Made by a program: the position numbers and the translations under genes
Notes under the pieces: generated by a model
The model's input: the letters and a program-made list of their open reading frames with translations, nothing else
Databases searched by the model: none
What the model was told of the DNA's origin: nothing
Source of the DNA: Euryarchaeota archaeon UBA557
GTDB lineage: Archaea; Thermoplasmatota; Poseidoniia; Poseidoniales; Thalassarchaeaceae
Length of the DNA: 64,000 bases
Assembly: GCA_002503285.1 (NCBI GenBank)
Contig: DARI01000025.1
Coordinates: 35,517 to 99,516 of the forward strand
Direction of reading: 5' to 3'
Shown: positions 17,000-25,866 of the stretch, piece after piece
Position numbering within the stretch: position 1 is the first letter of the stretch
Layout of the letters: each line of letters begins with the position of its first letter

Positions 17000-19900
17000 A
17001 TGAATTCAAGTCCAATTGTGAGTCCGAGTAAATATAATTGGAGATTAGGCATGCCATCTAAGAAAAGAAATCAAAATCAAAATGGTTGGATAGAAGTACG
17101 AGGTGCACGTACCCATAATCTGAAAGATGTAGATGTCAGTATCCCTAGAGGTAAATTTGTAGTATTGTCTGGAGTTTCTGGTTCTGGTAAATCTTCGTTG
17201 GCATTTGATACTTTATATGCAGAAGGACAAAGAAGATATGTAGAAAGCCTCAGCTCCTATGCTAGACAATTCTTAGGGCAAATGAAAAAACCTGATTGCG
17301 ACTCTATTGAGGGCTTATCTCCAGCAATAAGTATTGATCAAAAACAAGGTAGTCATAATCCAAGGTCGACAGTAGCAACAGTAACAGAAATGATGGATTA
17401 CTTGAGATTACTGTGGGCAAGAGTTGGACTGCCCCATTGTCCAGAATGCGGTAAAGAAGTTGCACGCAGAACTATTCAAGAAATTGTAGATGATGTATTA
17501 TGGAGATTTGAATCTCATGCATTAGCAGTATGGAGCCCTGCTATACGTAATAGAAAGGGAACACATTCTGATTTATTTAAAGCACTTGTAGAACAAGGGT
17601 ATATTGAAGGAAGAATAAATGGAAGAGATGCTAGTTTTGAAAAACCTCCGATTCTAGAAAAAAATCTTAGACATGATATCGACGTTAGAATAGATCGTCT
17701 TAAACTGACGAGAGAAAATCGTCAGCGATTGACAGAGGCCATTGATGCAGGATTAAAATTAGGTGGTGGTACTGTAGCCATTGAAAGCTTAAAAAAGCCT
17801 AAAATGACCAATAAAGACAATATAAAAGATCAAAAATTCATAACAAATGAAGGGGAACATATTGCTTATTCAGAAGAATTTGCTTGTCCTCTACACGGAG
17901 CCTTTCTTCCGGAGATGAGCCCTCGAGTATTTTCATTCAATAACCCGTTAGGGGCTTGTCCTTCATGTCAGGGATTAGGAATACAACGAACATTTTCAGC
18001 AGATTTAGTTATTGATAGATTTAATTCTGTGGAAGAAGGATGCATCATTCCATTCAGGCGGTCAATGATGTCAGGATGGTATAAGAAACAAATGATACAG
18101 ACCTGTTTTCATTATCAAATACCAATAAATGTGCCATTTAATGACCTCGATGAAGATCATAAAGATATTTTATTACATGGTTCTGGAAGTACAGCAATAA
18201 ATTTTGAATTCAATTCTGATGGGGGATCTTCCTACAAGATGGCAAAACCCTGGGAAGGTGTCTTTTCTAGATTAAATAGGACTTATACAGACACTAGCTC
18301 TGACCGAACTCGTAATCGCTTAACCTCCTATATGACCGATGAACCATGCTTAGATTGTAATGGTAAAAAATTAAATCCAGCAGTAAGTAAAGTAATTGTG
18401 GGAGGAATCTCTCTTCCTGACATATCTTCATGCAGCGTTCTGGAGGCTTTGGCCGTAGTTCAGCACTGGAGATTAGGAAAAATAGATCAAACATGGGTTA
18501 AACTGGGCCGAAATAAACCTGAATCACTAATTATAAATTCGACCAATAAGTTGGATGATAGATCAATTTTTATTGGTCAGGATATAATTAAAGAAATTGA
18601 ATCTAGGCTCAGATTTTTAGCTTTAGTTGGTTTAGATTACTTAACCCTTGATCGTCGTGCTAATACACTGTCAGGAGGAGAATCCCAAAGAATTAGGCTT
18701 GCAACTCAAATTGGGACTCGTCTAACTGGGGTGATGTATGTATTAGATGAACCAAGTATTGGGCTCCATCCCCGTGATAATGGTCGATTATTAGAAACTC
18801 TAAGAGAATTAACAGCATTAGGAAATACATTACTTGTTGTTGAACACGATGAAGCAACCTTACGGCAAGCAGATTGGATTGTTGATATCGGTCCAGGTGC
18901 GGGTAAAGAAGGAGGAGAGATATTAGTTAGTGGATCGGTAAATGACCTATTAAAAAATAAAGAAAGTATAACTGGGGCATATTTATCTGGAAGAATGAAA
19001 ATCCCGTTACCAGAGGATAGACAAAAACCCCGTGATGATTACTGGCTTAGGATTAAAGACGCTAGACAAAACAATTTACAAGGAATCGATGTAAATATAC
19101 CGTTAGGATGCATGGTAGCATTTACCGGCGTTTCCGGTTCTGGAAAATCATCCTTAGTCACCGCAACTTTGGCACCGGCGTTACTAAGACAACTTCACGG
19201 TTCTGATGCTACACAAGGACGACATAGTGGCATAGATGGAATTGAAAAAGTAGACAAAGCAATAGTCATAAATCAATCTCCAATAGGCCGCACTCCAAGA
19301 TCAAATCCTGCTACATATACAGGATTATTTGGCCCAATTAGGGAATTATTCGCACAAACAAATATATCTAAACAAAGAGGTTATCTTCCAGGGCAATTTT
19401 CATTTAATGTTAAAGGAGGAAGATGTGAGGCGTGTAGCGGGGCCGGTTCCTCAAAATTAGAAATGAATTTTTTACCGGATGTTTGGGTTACATGTGAGGT
19501 CTGCAAAGGAAAAAGATATACGAGAGAAACACTAGAAGTATTATGGAAAGGTAAAACAATCCATGAAGTTCTAGATATGAATGTTGATGAAGCTTGTAAT
19601 TTCTTTAATAATCAAAAATTAATTTTTAGAATATTATCTACATTACAAGATGTTGGCTTAGGTTACATAAGATTAGGGCAACCTGCAACTACACTTTCAG
19701 GAGGAGAAGCACAAAGAGTCAAACTTGCTACAGAATTACATAGGCCTGCTAGGAAACATACTGTGTATATACTAGATGAACCTACAACTGGATTATCATT
19801 ATCCGATGTCCATCAGTTAATCGAGGTATTACTCAGGCTACGCAGAGTTGGCCATACTGTAATAGTTATCGAACACCATCTAGATGTGATAAAATGCGCA

Positions 19901-20029
19901 GATTGGGTAATTGATTTAGGACCAGAAGGAGGAGAAAGAGGAGGTAAAATTGTTAGCCAAGGTACTCCAAATCAAATCACAAAGAATTCCAAGAGTCATA
20001 CAGGTAAACACCTATCATTCTTAATGTGA
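17000..20029 (+). CDS. uvrA: Excinuclease ABC subunit A (UvrA)
   Basis: Damage-recognition ATPase of nucleotide excision repair. The 1,009-residue protein has two ABC ATPase modules: Walker A GVSGSGKSSLAF and GVSGSGKSSLVT, signatures TLSGGESQRIRLAT and TLSGGEAQRVKLAT, Walker B VLDEPSIGLHP and ILDEPTTGLS. The second zinc module (CEACSGAG then CEVCKGKR) is intact. In the first, the usual CxxC pair is Cys296-Pro-Leu-His299, followed by CPSC at 320-323, so one ligand is His. A 30-residue N-terminal extension precedes the normal start; an internal ATG (MPSKKRN) could be the true start. UvrB and UvrC are not here. UvrABC in archaea is usually regarded as bacterial in origin. Confidence 0.97.
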   Translation: MNSSPIVSPSKYNWRLGMPSKKRNQNQNGWIEVRGARTHNLKDVDVSIPRGKFVVLSGVSGSGKSSLAFDTLYAEGQRRYVESLSSYARQFLGQMKKPDCDSIEGLSPAISIDQKQGSHNPRSTVATVTEMMDYLRLLWARVGLPHCPECGKEVARRTIQEIVDDVLWRFESHALAVWSPAIRNRKGTHSDLFKALVEQGYIEGRINGRDASFEKPPILEKNLRHDIDVRIDRLKLTRENRQRLTEAIDAGLKLGGGTVAIESLKKPKMTNKDNIKDQKFITNEGEHIAYSEEFACPLHGAFLPEMSPRVFSFNNPLGACPSCQGLGIQRTFSADLVIDRFNSVEEGCIIPFRRSMMSGWYKKQMIQTCFHYQIPINVPFNDLDEDHKDILLHGSGSTAINFEFNSDGGSSYKMAKPWEGVFSRLNRTYTDTSSDRTRNRLTSYMTDEPCLDCNGKKLNPAVSKVIVGGISLPDISSCSVLEALAVVQHWRLGKIDQTWVKLGRNKPESLIINSTNKLDDRSIFIGQDIIKEIESRLRFLALVGLDYLTLDRRANTLSGGESQRIRLATQIGTRLTGVMYVLDEPSIGLHPRDNGRLLETLRELTALGNTLLVVEHDEATLRQADWIVDIGPGAGKEGGEILVSGSVNDLLKNKESITGAYLSGRMKIPLPEDRQKPRDDYWLRIKDARQNNLQGIDVNIPLGCMVAFTGVSGSGKSSLVTATLAPALLRQLHGSDATQGRHSGIDGIEKVDKAIVINQSPIGRTPRSNPATYTGLFGPIRELFAQTNISKQRGYLPGQFSFNVKGGRCEACSGAGSSKLEMNFLPDVWVTCEVCKGKRYTRETLEVLWKGKTIHEVLDMNVDEACNFFNNQKLIFRILSTLQDVGLGYIRLGQPATTLSGGEAQRVKLATELHRPARKHTVYILDEPTTGLSLSDVHQLIEVLLRLRRVGHTVIVIEHHLDVIKCADWVIDLGPEGGERGGKIVSQGTPNQITKNSKSHTGKHLSFLM

Positions 20030-20034
20030 ATTAA

Positions 20035-20111
20035 TGGCGGGCGATCCAGGATTTGAACCCGGGTTCTCGGCTTAGGAGGCCAAGGTGATATCCAGACTAC
20101 ACTAATCGCCC
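20035..20111 (-). tRNA. tRNA-Arg (anticodon CCT), CCA encoded
   Basis: Read on the minus strand, the sequence folds as a full cloverleaf. The 7-bp acceptor stem is GGGCGAT/ATCGCCC and the anticodon stem is TTGGC/GCCGA around loop CTCCTAA, giving anticodon CCT. The T arm is CCGGG-TTCAAAT-CCTGG with one G-U pair. The D arm has a 3-bp stem with the GG pair in its loop. The discriminator is G, and the next three bases are CCA, so the 3' end is encoded in the genome. No intron is seen. It faces uvrA tail to tail with a 5-base gap. Confidence 0.93.
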
Positions 20112-20147
20112 GTACTTCCGAGAGTGTTTGCTTCAAGAAATGTGCTG

Positions 20148-20159
20148 ATGATTAATCAT
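20148..20159. repeat. 12-base palindrome between tRNA-Arg and the next gene
   Basis: ATGATTAATCAT is a perfect palindrome 37 bases upstream of the tRNA 5' end and 57 bases before the GTG of the divergent gene at 20216. It could be a shared regulatory site, but AT-rich palindromes of this size also occur by chance. Confidence 0.3.
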
Positions 20160-20215
20160 GCTTTTTTCATTAAGGTAGCCGATGCCATCAAGCACCAAAC
20201 GTCCTACGGAGATAT

Positions 20216-21682
20216 GTGTCCAAGGCTTCCGAGTTGCCAACACCCTACGGAATTGGGAGTAGTTACGGTTCTGGCAATCAAAATTCATTATATAGAAGAA
20301 TACAAGCTAGGGACACAGGTAGGAAACTATGGACAAGCATAGCATCTTATAGAATCCTACAGCAATTACGTATTTTATTAGCATTTTTAATACCTATTTA
20401 CTTAACATTAAGCTACTTCAACTTAAAATATACTAGTATAAAAATTTGTATTATCTTATTTGTGATTTTATTTATAATGTTAATACCAAGTTTTTTTGCA
20501 ATAATTTTTGCTCAAATGTCAGCCAGAGATAGACTTCAATTAAAAACCACAGATGATAAAAAATCTATAAATTCTATTCCAGGAACCGAGCGTATCCTTA
20601 ATACATTACGTGAAAGAAGAGTTTTAGAAACAACCAGATTACTCACGGCTTTAGTTGGTGCAATCTTACTATATTTTATTAGTTCTTTTCAAACTGATGT
20701 AATACTCGGATCATTGATAATAGGCTCATCAATCGTACTGGGATTACTTTGTCTATTACTATCAATCTCATTAGATTCAGGAGAAATACCGATGCGAGAC
20801 AATCAATTTCCATTGCTGTCGTTGCATGCTCCGACTATACACCATAGCGCACTTGAAAGAGTAATTACAGAGATTCTAGTGGCACATTTAGATCCAGAGA
20901 CTGCAACTTATTTTGAAGAATGGATTAAATCATTAGAAAAAAAAGTTAGAAGACATACTAATCCCGATGAAGCTGTAGAATATTTATTAAGAATCTTACA
21001 TCTTAACTCTCTAAATCTTTTAGACAAAGAAAGAATGTTTAGGGAAATAAAGAGAGTTTTCAAAGTATCAGCAGTAGATAGTCTCAAATCCGATGCAAAG
21101 TTTAATCTCGAATCATTACAGATATTATTACAACATACTAAAAGTTGGCAACCTTCATTTTTCAGAGTTATAGACAGGTTAGTTGGAGATGTACAGAGAG
21201 GCCACAGTTCAATAATTGAAGATAAATGGCGAATGGATCTGGAGATACCACCAGTTGCATCAGAAGGTCAAACTGATGTTATAGCAATGGTGCATAATTT
21301 TTCCGGTAAAAGACAAACTATAGAAATCGAGATAATATCTGCTGAAGGAGAGCCTGCCTCACAAGTTATAAGGCTACCATCACCATCTTCAAAGAGGTTA
21401 AAATCAGCAGTAGCACTCGGCATTGAAGGAGAAGATATTGTTAATGCTTTAACAGAAAAACTAGACTCATGTGTAACTTTGTGGATAGGATTAGCATGGC
21501 CAAATACTGTTTCTGGTAGCCGACCAGTACAAATAAACTTACATTTGGCTACTGGTGAAACATTACTTAGTACAGTCTTACATACATCTATTTCTGCTGG
21601 AGCACATGCTGAGAGCGCTGGATACAAGATGATTGATGCCGCAGCATCTGTAAGGAAATTAGCACTCAGCTTTGCTGAGTAA
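20216..21682 (+). CDS. Membrane protein of unknown function with large soluble domain
   Basis: A 488-residue unrecognised protein starting at GTG. It has four predicted membrane helices in two pairs: residues about 50-70 (ILLAFLIPIYLTLSYF), 74-98, 142-160 (LTALVGAILLYFISSF) and 164-184 (ILGSLIIGSSIVLGLLCLLL). The C-terminal 290 residues are soluble: a helical part (EWIKSLEKKVRRHTNPDEA) then a beta-rich part (TVSGSRPVQINLHLATGETLL). No catalytic motif is evident. The gene starts about 100 bases beyond tRNA-Arg, and the flavoprotein gene follows on the same strand. Confidence 0.75.
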   Translation: MSKASELPTPYGIGSSYGSGNQNSLYRRIQARDTGRKLWTSIASYRILQQLRILLAFLIPIYLTLSYFNLKYTSIKICIILFVILFIMLIPSFFAIIFAQMSARDRLQLKTTDDKKSINSIPGTERILNTLRERRVLETTRLLTALVGAILLYFISSFQTDVILGSLIIGSSIVLGLLCLLLSISLDSGEIPMRDNQFPLLSLHAPTIHHSALERVITEILVAHLDPETATYFEEWIKSLEKKVRRHTNPDEAVEYLLRILHLNSLNLLDKERMFREIKRVFKVSAVDSLKSDAKFNLESLQILLQHTKSWQPSFFRVIDRLVGDVQRGHSSIIEDKWRMDLEIPPVASEGQTDVIAMVHNFSGKRQTIEIEIISAEGEPASQVIRLPSPSSKRLKSAVALGIEGEDIVNALTEKLDSCVTLWIGLAWPNTVSGSRPVQINLHLATGETLLSTVLHTSISAGAHAESAGYKMIDAAASVRKLALSFAE

Positions 21683-21747
21683 GTTTTAAGTTAATTTTGA
21701 ATCAATTTAAGCGTTATGTTCATGACATTATTGTGTTTGGCACAGTC

Positions 21748-23172
21748 ATGGAGTCTTGGGAAGTAGTAGTAGTAGGCGCAGGGCCAGCCGCACTTCGTGC
21801 CGCTATTGAATCCGCAGATAATGGTGCTACTACAATATTAATCGATAGCTTAGGAATAGGATCCAGACAAGGCAACGCTACACTATCTGGTATCGCATCA
21901 AGTATTTGCGAAGTAAATTCTATTTCTCATCGAGACGATACAATAGCAGCTGGGGGTGAGGTTACCAATAGCATCATGGCTGCAACAATATGTGGTGAAT
22001 CAGTATCTATTATTTCTCAATTAGAGAGATGGGGATTGGTTTTCCGTAGAGATCGAGAAGGAATACCTCATACATCTAAAGCACCTGGGCATTCTAAACC
22101 TAGATTAACGGGATGTGGGGACTCATCTGTCAGAGAAATCACAAGATTATTAGAAGAACAGGTAATAAAAAGAAAAATAACTAGGAAGTATGATTGTGCA
22201 GCAATCTCTCTAATAACAGACAATCAACAAATAAGAGGACTAACATTTTTAGATATATTAAATGGAGAGGTAAACGTAATACAATCAAAAACAATCATAC
22301 TTGCTACAGAAGGTTATGAAGGGTTATGGACTACACCATCGGAAGGTGCAGGAACAGGAGCAGCTTTGGCTGCAAAGGCTGGAATAACTTTGGCAGGAAT
22401 GTCAAATTTTCCCACACACCCGTTAACAATAAAGGGAACAAATATTCACATGCCTGTAGAATTACTAGATTCAGGCGGCCTTTTAAGGAAATCAAACGGT
22501 GATAATGCATCCTTTTCGGATGCCGTTGACGAAACCTGTGTTTTGGATTTGAGAGAACTTGATAGTGATTCGAAAATTTGGTTTTCAAATATCTTATCGA
22601 CAATCAAAAACAGGACAGGATTAAACATAGATGTAGATGTGATTCCAATTAGTTGTAGTATTATTACAACTGGAGGAATTCCCATAGATTACAAAAGCAG
22701 AGCTACTTTTAATGATGGAAAAATGTGGTTTACAGGTTTATATGCGGCTGGAAGATCAGCAAATACAGGCATGCATGGTGCCGGATTACTACCGGGAAAT
22801 ATTCTATTAGAAGATTTATTTACTGGAGAGAGAGCAGGTGACGCGGCTTCTACATGGGCATTGAATGAAGAATTCAATAATTCAGAATTAATCCAAATTG
22901 AACAAAGCAATGTTAGGAAAGAAATTCAAGATTTATATCTTAACGATGGCAAATCAGTCGGACAAATTTCATCAACTGTATCTTCATTGATAAGTAAAAT
23001 AGAAGATAATTATAATGAAAAGACTCTAAATTCAGTAAATAAAAATCTTTCTGAAATAAATAAAAATGGCATTAGTTTAACCGATAAATCAAAAGTGATG
23101 AATACCGAATTACTCATGGCAGTACAAATCAAAGGCCTTCTGACAATACTAACTCAAATTGCATCAAATTAA
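21748..23172 (+). CDS. FAD-dependent oxidoreductase related to SdhA/FrdA, lacking catalytic residues
   Basis: A 474-residue flavoprotein from the ATG at 21748, where the dinucleotide loop begins at once (VVVVGAGPAALRAA); a TTG at 21697 would add 17 residues before the fold. The layout follows the succinate dehydrogenase/fumarate reductase flavoprotein family: WGLVFRRDREG, ILATEGYEG, GAGTGAALAAKAGI, FPTHPL and the C-terminal FAD motif GLYAAGRSANTGMHGAG. The family HYTMGG histidine is replaced (SIITTGG), and the Arg of the HGANRLGGNSLL motif is Leu, so normal succinate/fumarate chemistry is unlikely. No iron-sulfur or membrane-anchor subunit is adjacent. L-aspartate oxidase was considered, but its motifs are also incomplete. 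Confidence 0.8.
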   Translation: MESWEVVVVGAGPAALRAAIESADNGATTILIDSLGIGSRQGNATLSGIASSICEVNSISHRDDTIAAGGEVTNSIMAATICGESVSIISQLERWGLVFRRDREGIPHTSKAPGHSKPRLTGCGDSSVREITRLLEEQVIKRKITRKYDCAAISLITDNQQIRGLTFLDILNGEVNVIQSKTIILATEGYEGLWTTPSEGAGTGAALAAKAGITLAGMSNFPTHPLTIKGTNIHMPVELLDSGGLLRKSNGDNASFSDAVDETCVLDLRELDSDSKIWFSNILSTIKNRTGLNIDVDVIPISCSIITTGGIPIDYKSRATFNDGKMWFTGLYAAGRSANTGMHGAGLLPGNILLEDLFTGERAGDAASTWALNEEFNNSELIQIEQSNVRKEIQDLYLNDGKSVGQISSTVSSLISKIEDNYNEKTLNSVNKNLSEINKNGISLTDKSKVMNTELLMAVQIKGLLTILTQIASN

Positions 23173-23184
23173 GAGGGGAGAACT

Positions 23185-23607
23185 TTGGTAAAGGAAAATA
23201 TATTTTCTCTGATTCTCGATAAGAAAGTGCCATGCTACAAAATTTATGAAGATGGATTAGTCTTGGCATTTTTAGATATCAATCCATTTAGTTCAGGACA
23301 TACTTTACTAATACCGAAAGAAAGAGTAGCAACCTTGGATAAATTATCTGCTGAATCAGCATCTGCAATTGGTAAGGTATTGCCTAAAATTTCAAAGGCA
23401 ATATTAGAAGTAGTGAACACTAAAGAATTTAACATAATTCAAAATAATGGATCCAATGCATTTCAAACCATACCTCATGTACATTTCCATATAATACCTA
23501 AATTTGAAGATGGATTAGGATATCAATTTCCATCCAAAACTTATCCAATTGACCATAATGAGGCTCTAATTTTAGCAAACAAGATATCTTCAATACTTTC
23601 AGATTAA
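23185..23607 (+). CDS. HIT-family nucleotide hydrolase or transferase
   Basis: A 140-residue histidine-triad protein. The triad HVHFHIIP is at residues about 97-104, preceded by FLDINPFSSGHTLLIPK and FNIIQNNGSNAFQTIPH, all typical of the Hint/Fhit-like group. Members cleave nucleoside phosphoramidates, adenylylated molecules or dinucleoside polyphosphates. It starts at TTG 23185, supported by GAGGGGAG about 5 bases upstream, and follows the flavoprotein gene by 12 bases, suggesting one transcript. Confidence 0.93.
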   Translation: MVKENIFSLILDKKVPCYKIYEDGLVLAFLDINPFSSGHTLLIPKERVATLDKLSAESASAIGKVLPKISKAILEVVNTKEFNIIQNNGSNAFQTIPHVHFHIIPKFEDGLGYQFPSKTYPIDHNEALILANKISSILSD

Positions 23608-23643
23608 AGTTATAGTCTAAACCTAACTCCTCCAAACGTATCT

Positions 23644-25146
23644 ATGACCGGCAATAGTAATGTTCCAGAAGATATTGCTGTTGAACTATCAAAAAGAGCC
23701 AAAAAAATTAATATTCGTAAATTAGAGAGTGTGCCATGGGCACATGATGGTTCACATCCAAGTCCCGCATGGTTTTGGAAATTTTTTATTCTTATCTTAT
23801 TATTTCCATGGACATATCTATTTAGAGATAAAGAAGTAGAAAAACCACACCCCACAAAGGGAGGAAGATTATGTGTGGCGACACATGTAAATGGATTAGT
23901 CGATCCAATTGCAATTACTCTGAGTAATCCAAAACAGAGAATGGTGACACTTGGAAGACATGATTTAACCACTTCTGTACCAATTATTAGTTGGATAGCA
24001 AGGCGCATAGGTTCACAACCTGTTATTAGAAAAGCAGAACAACTTGAGGGAGTTGCAGAAATAGAGTTTGCAAAAAAATTAAATCAACGTAGTATGTTGA
24101 CAGTTTCGCATGCTTTATCAGGAGGATATCGAGCAATTATTATGCCTGAAGGAACAGGACACCAAGATTCTCGATTACGTCATTTGAGAACAGGTTCGAT
24201 GAGGTCTGCGATTAATGCAGCATCTATAGCCAAAGAAAGAAATCTACCTCTTCCTGTTTTTCAACCCATTGGTTTACACTTTAGAACACATTACTGGTTT
24301 AGAACTGATTTATATTTGGAACAAATTGCACCAATCCTAGTCCCATTTAACCCAAATAAGAAAGAAAGAGAAAAATTAATGCAAGGAATATGGGTTGAAC
24401 CACCTGAAGACTTAGTTCTCCAACTAAGGGATGAGCTAACAGTTAAACTTGCCAATATTTCAAGAGATGCACCCGATTGGACAACTTACAGGGCGTGGCA
24501 ATTACTAGCCCATTTAGTGTCTAAATCCAATAGCCAAGATTTAAGATCATACAAAGAAGAAGTTCACGCTACAAGAAAAGTAAGAGAAAAACTCAAGTTA
24601 TTTGATTCTAAAATTATTATTGAAAATGCCAAACTAGCCTCAGAGATATTGCATTCTTATGATTTGGATGGGCGCGTCTTGAATTCAAATATGTCAATTA
24701 AAAAACAATCTAAATTAATTAGAGGGCTTTTTGGATTATCAATTATGATACTATTTTCTCCAATTACATTCTATTCAACAGGTATTCAGACACTTTTAGC
24801 TTGGTATTTGGGTAATAATACTGATGAAGGAATTGATGCCAGAACCACATATCATATGGTAGCAGCCTTAATTTCACCACTAATATTTTGGCCAATTCTT
24901 TCTCTAATTAGTTTTTTGATAATTTTCAAATTTATGTATACTATCCCCTTCTTTATATTACCATTTTTCGTTATAATTTCAATGATAATATACCATTTTT
25001 CTAATATTATATTCTTATTGGGTTATGATAATTGGACGGATTATCAAGTATCTAGACGTTGTAAAAAGCTATCTAATTCTAATCATAATAATAAATTATC
25101 AGATTTATTATCAAATTTAGAACCAGTATTAGGCGCACTAAAATAG
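23644..25146 (+). CDS. PlsC/GPAT-like acyltransferase with C-terminal membrane helices
   Basis: A 500-residue predicted glycerolipid acyltransferase. Motif I is THVNGLVDP, with His81 and Asp87 spaced as in yeast-type glycerol-3-phosphate acyltransferases. The third motif is IIMPEGTGHQDSRL near residue 170. One hydrophobic segment at about 44-60 precedes the catalytic domain. Three or four helices occupy about 355-460, ending in a charged tail. Expected activity is transfer of an acyl group to glycerol-3-phosphate or a related polyol at the membrane. Archaeal membranes are normally ether-linked, so the substrate is uncertain. It lies 36 bases after the HIT gene on the same strand. Confidence 0.82.
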   Translation: MTGNSNVPEDIAVELSKRAKKINIRKLESVPWAHDGSHPSPAWFWKFFILILLFPWTYLFRDKEVEKPHPTKGGRLCVATHVNGLVDPIAITLSNPKQRMVTLGRHDLTTSVPIISWIARRIGSQPVIRKAEQLEGVAEIEFAKKLNQRSMLTVSHALSGGYRAIIMPEGTGHQDSRLRHLRTGSMRSAINAASIAKERNLPLPVFQPIGLHFRTHYWFRTDLYLEQIAPILVPFNPNKKEREKLMQGIWVEPPEDLVLQLRDELTVKLANISRDAPDWTTYRAWQLLAHLVSKSNSQDLRSYKEEVHATRKVREKLKLFDSKIIIENAKLASEILHSYDLDGRVLNSNMSIKKQSKLIRGLFGLSIMILFSPITFYSTGIQTLLAWYLGNNTDEGIDARTTYHMVAALISPLIFWPILSLISFLIIFKFMYTIPFFILPFFVIISMIIYHFSNIIFLLGYDNWTDYQVSRRCKKLSNSNHNNKLSDLLSNLEPVLGALK

Positions 25147-25168
25147 GTCGACCTATCCTTGGGGTATT

Positions 25169-25792
25169 GTGGATACACAAGAAGCACTCAAATCTATCAA
25201 AATTTGGCTAGATAGTGAACGTTTGGAGTTTAAAGAAGTTCCAGATTCCCAAGCACTAATACATCTACATTGCAAATATCCTCCAACACGGCAAGGTCAC
25301 ATGTTCAATATAGTTATTCCAAAGAATAGAAACCTAGTATTGATTTATTCAATTACTAGGGTAGATTTAGGTCAACAAGAGTTAATGATTGATCAATCAA
25401 AGGAGGAATTAGAAGATTGGGAACTTTGGTTACATAATATTAGAATTGATCTAACTTCAAGTGAGTTAGATTGGGTATTGCACATTGGCCATAAAAAAGA
25501 AAATATTACAGGTCCGCTTCAAGCATTCAACCTTTCTCGTCCAATTTGGTTTGATGGTTTAAGTCAAAATGAGTTTATGCAGTCGATGAGGAAATTATGG
25601 ATGACTAAATTATCCCTAATTCATCAAATTAAATTTGGATATGGTCCCGGAACTGGAAATCCAGGGCCTGTAGATGACTGGCTTGCAAAAAAAGCAAAAA
25701 AAACTACCTCTCAAGATTCAAAAACTACTCAAATTGATACAGATGAATCTGGTGGATTTGGAAAAGATTTTGATCCATCAGAATGGATGTAA
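25169..25792 (+). CDS. Unknown protein, possibly DUF2299-like
   Basis: A 207-residue soluble protein starting at GTG, 22 bases after the acyltransferase. Its first 150 residues (IKIWLDSERLEFKEVPDSQA, then RQGHMFNIVIPKNRNLVLI) resemble from memory the small archaeal DUF2299 family, which starts with a WL..E motif; I cannot confirm this. The C-terminus is Lys/Thr/Asp-rich and ends FGKDFDPSEWM, probably disordered. There are no catalytic motifs or membrane segments. Confidence 0.7.
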   Translation: MDTQEALKSIKIWLDSERLEFKEVPDSQALIHLHCKYPPTRQGHMFNIVIPKNRNLVLIYSITRVDLGQQELMIDQSKEELEDWELWLHNIRIDLTSSELDWVLHIGHKKENITGPLQAFNLSRPIWFDGLSQNEFMQSMRKLWMTKLSLIHQIKFGYGPGTGNPGPVDDWLAKKAKKTTSQDSKTTQIDTDESGGFGKDFDPSEWM

Positions 25793-25806
25793 TAACTCAG
25801 TATTAA

Positions 25807-25833
25807 TTTTTATAATAGTGACCGCAATGCGGT
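25807..25833 (+). promoter_or_regulatory. TATA box and 13-base palindrome upstream of the giant surface-protein gene
   Basis: TTTTTATAATAG at 25807-25818 is a good archaeal TATA box. A perfect inverted repeat, ACCGCA-A-TGCGGT, follows at 25821-25833, between the TATA box and the predicted start of transcription near 25839. A protein bound there would block polymerase, so it is a candidate operator. The start codon is at 25867. Confidence 0.5.
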
Positions 25834-25866
25834 TGAGTTAAGTATCTGAAATTTTTCAACATTTCT

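Noticed and set aside
20124..20342. A 72-codon frame overlapping the start of the membrane-protein gene
   Set aside because: It overlaps the longer frame at 20216 and its translation has no domain or membrane pattern.
21748..23172. Annotating the flavoprotein as succinate dehydrogenase subunit A
   Set aside because: Two catalytic positions are changed and no SdhB, SdhC or SdhD gene is adjacent.
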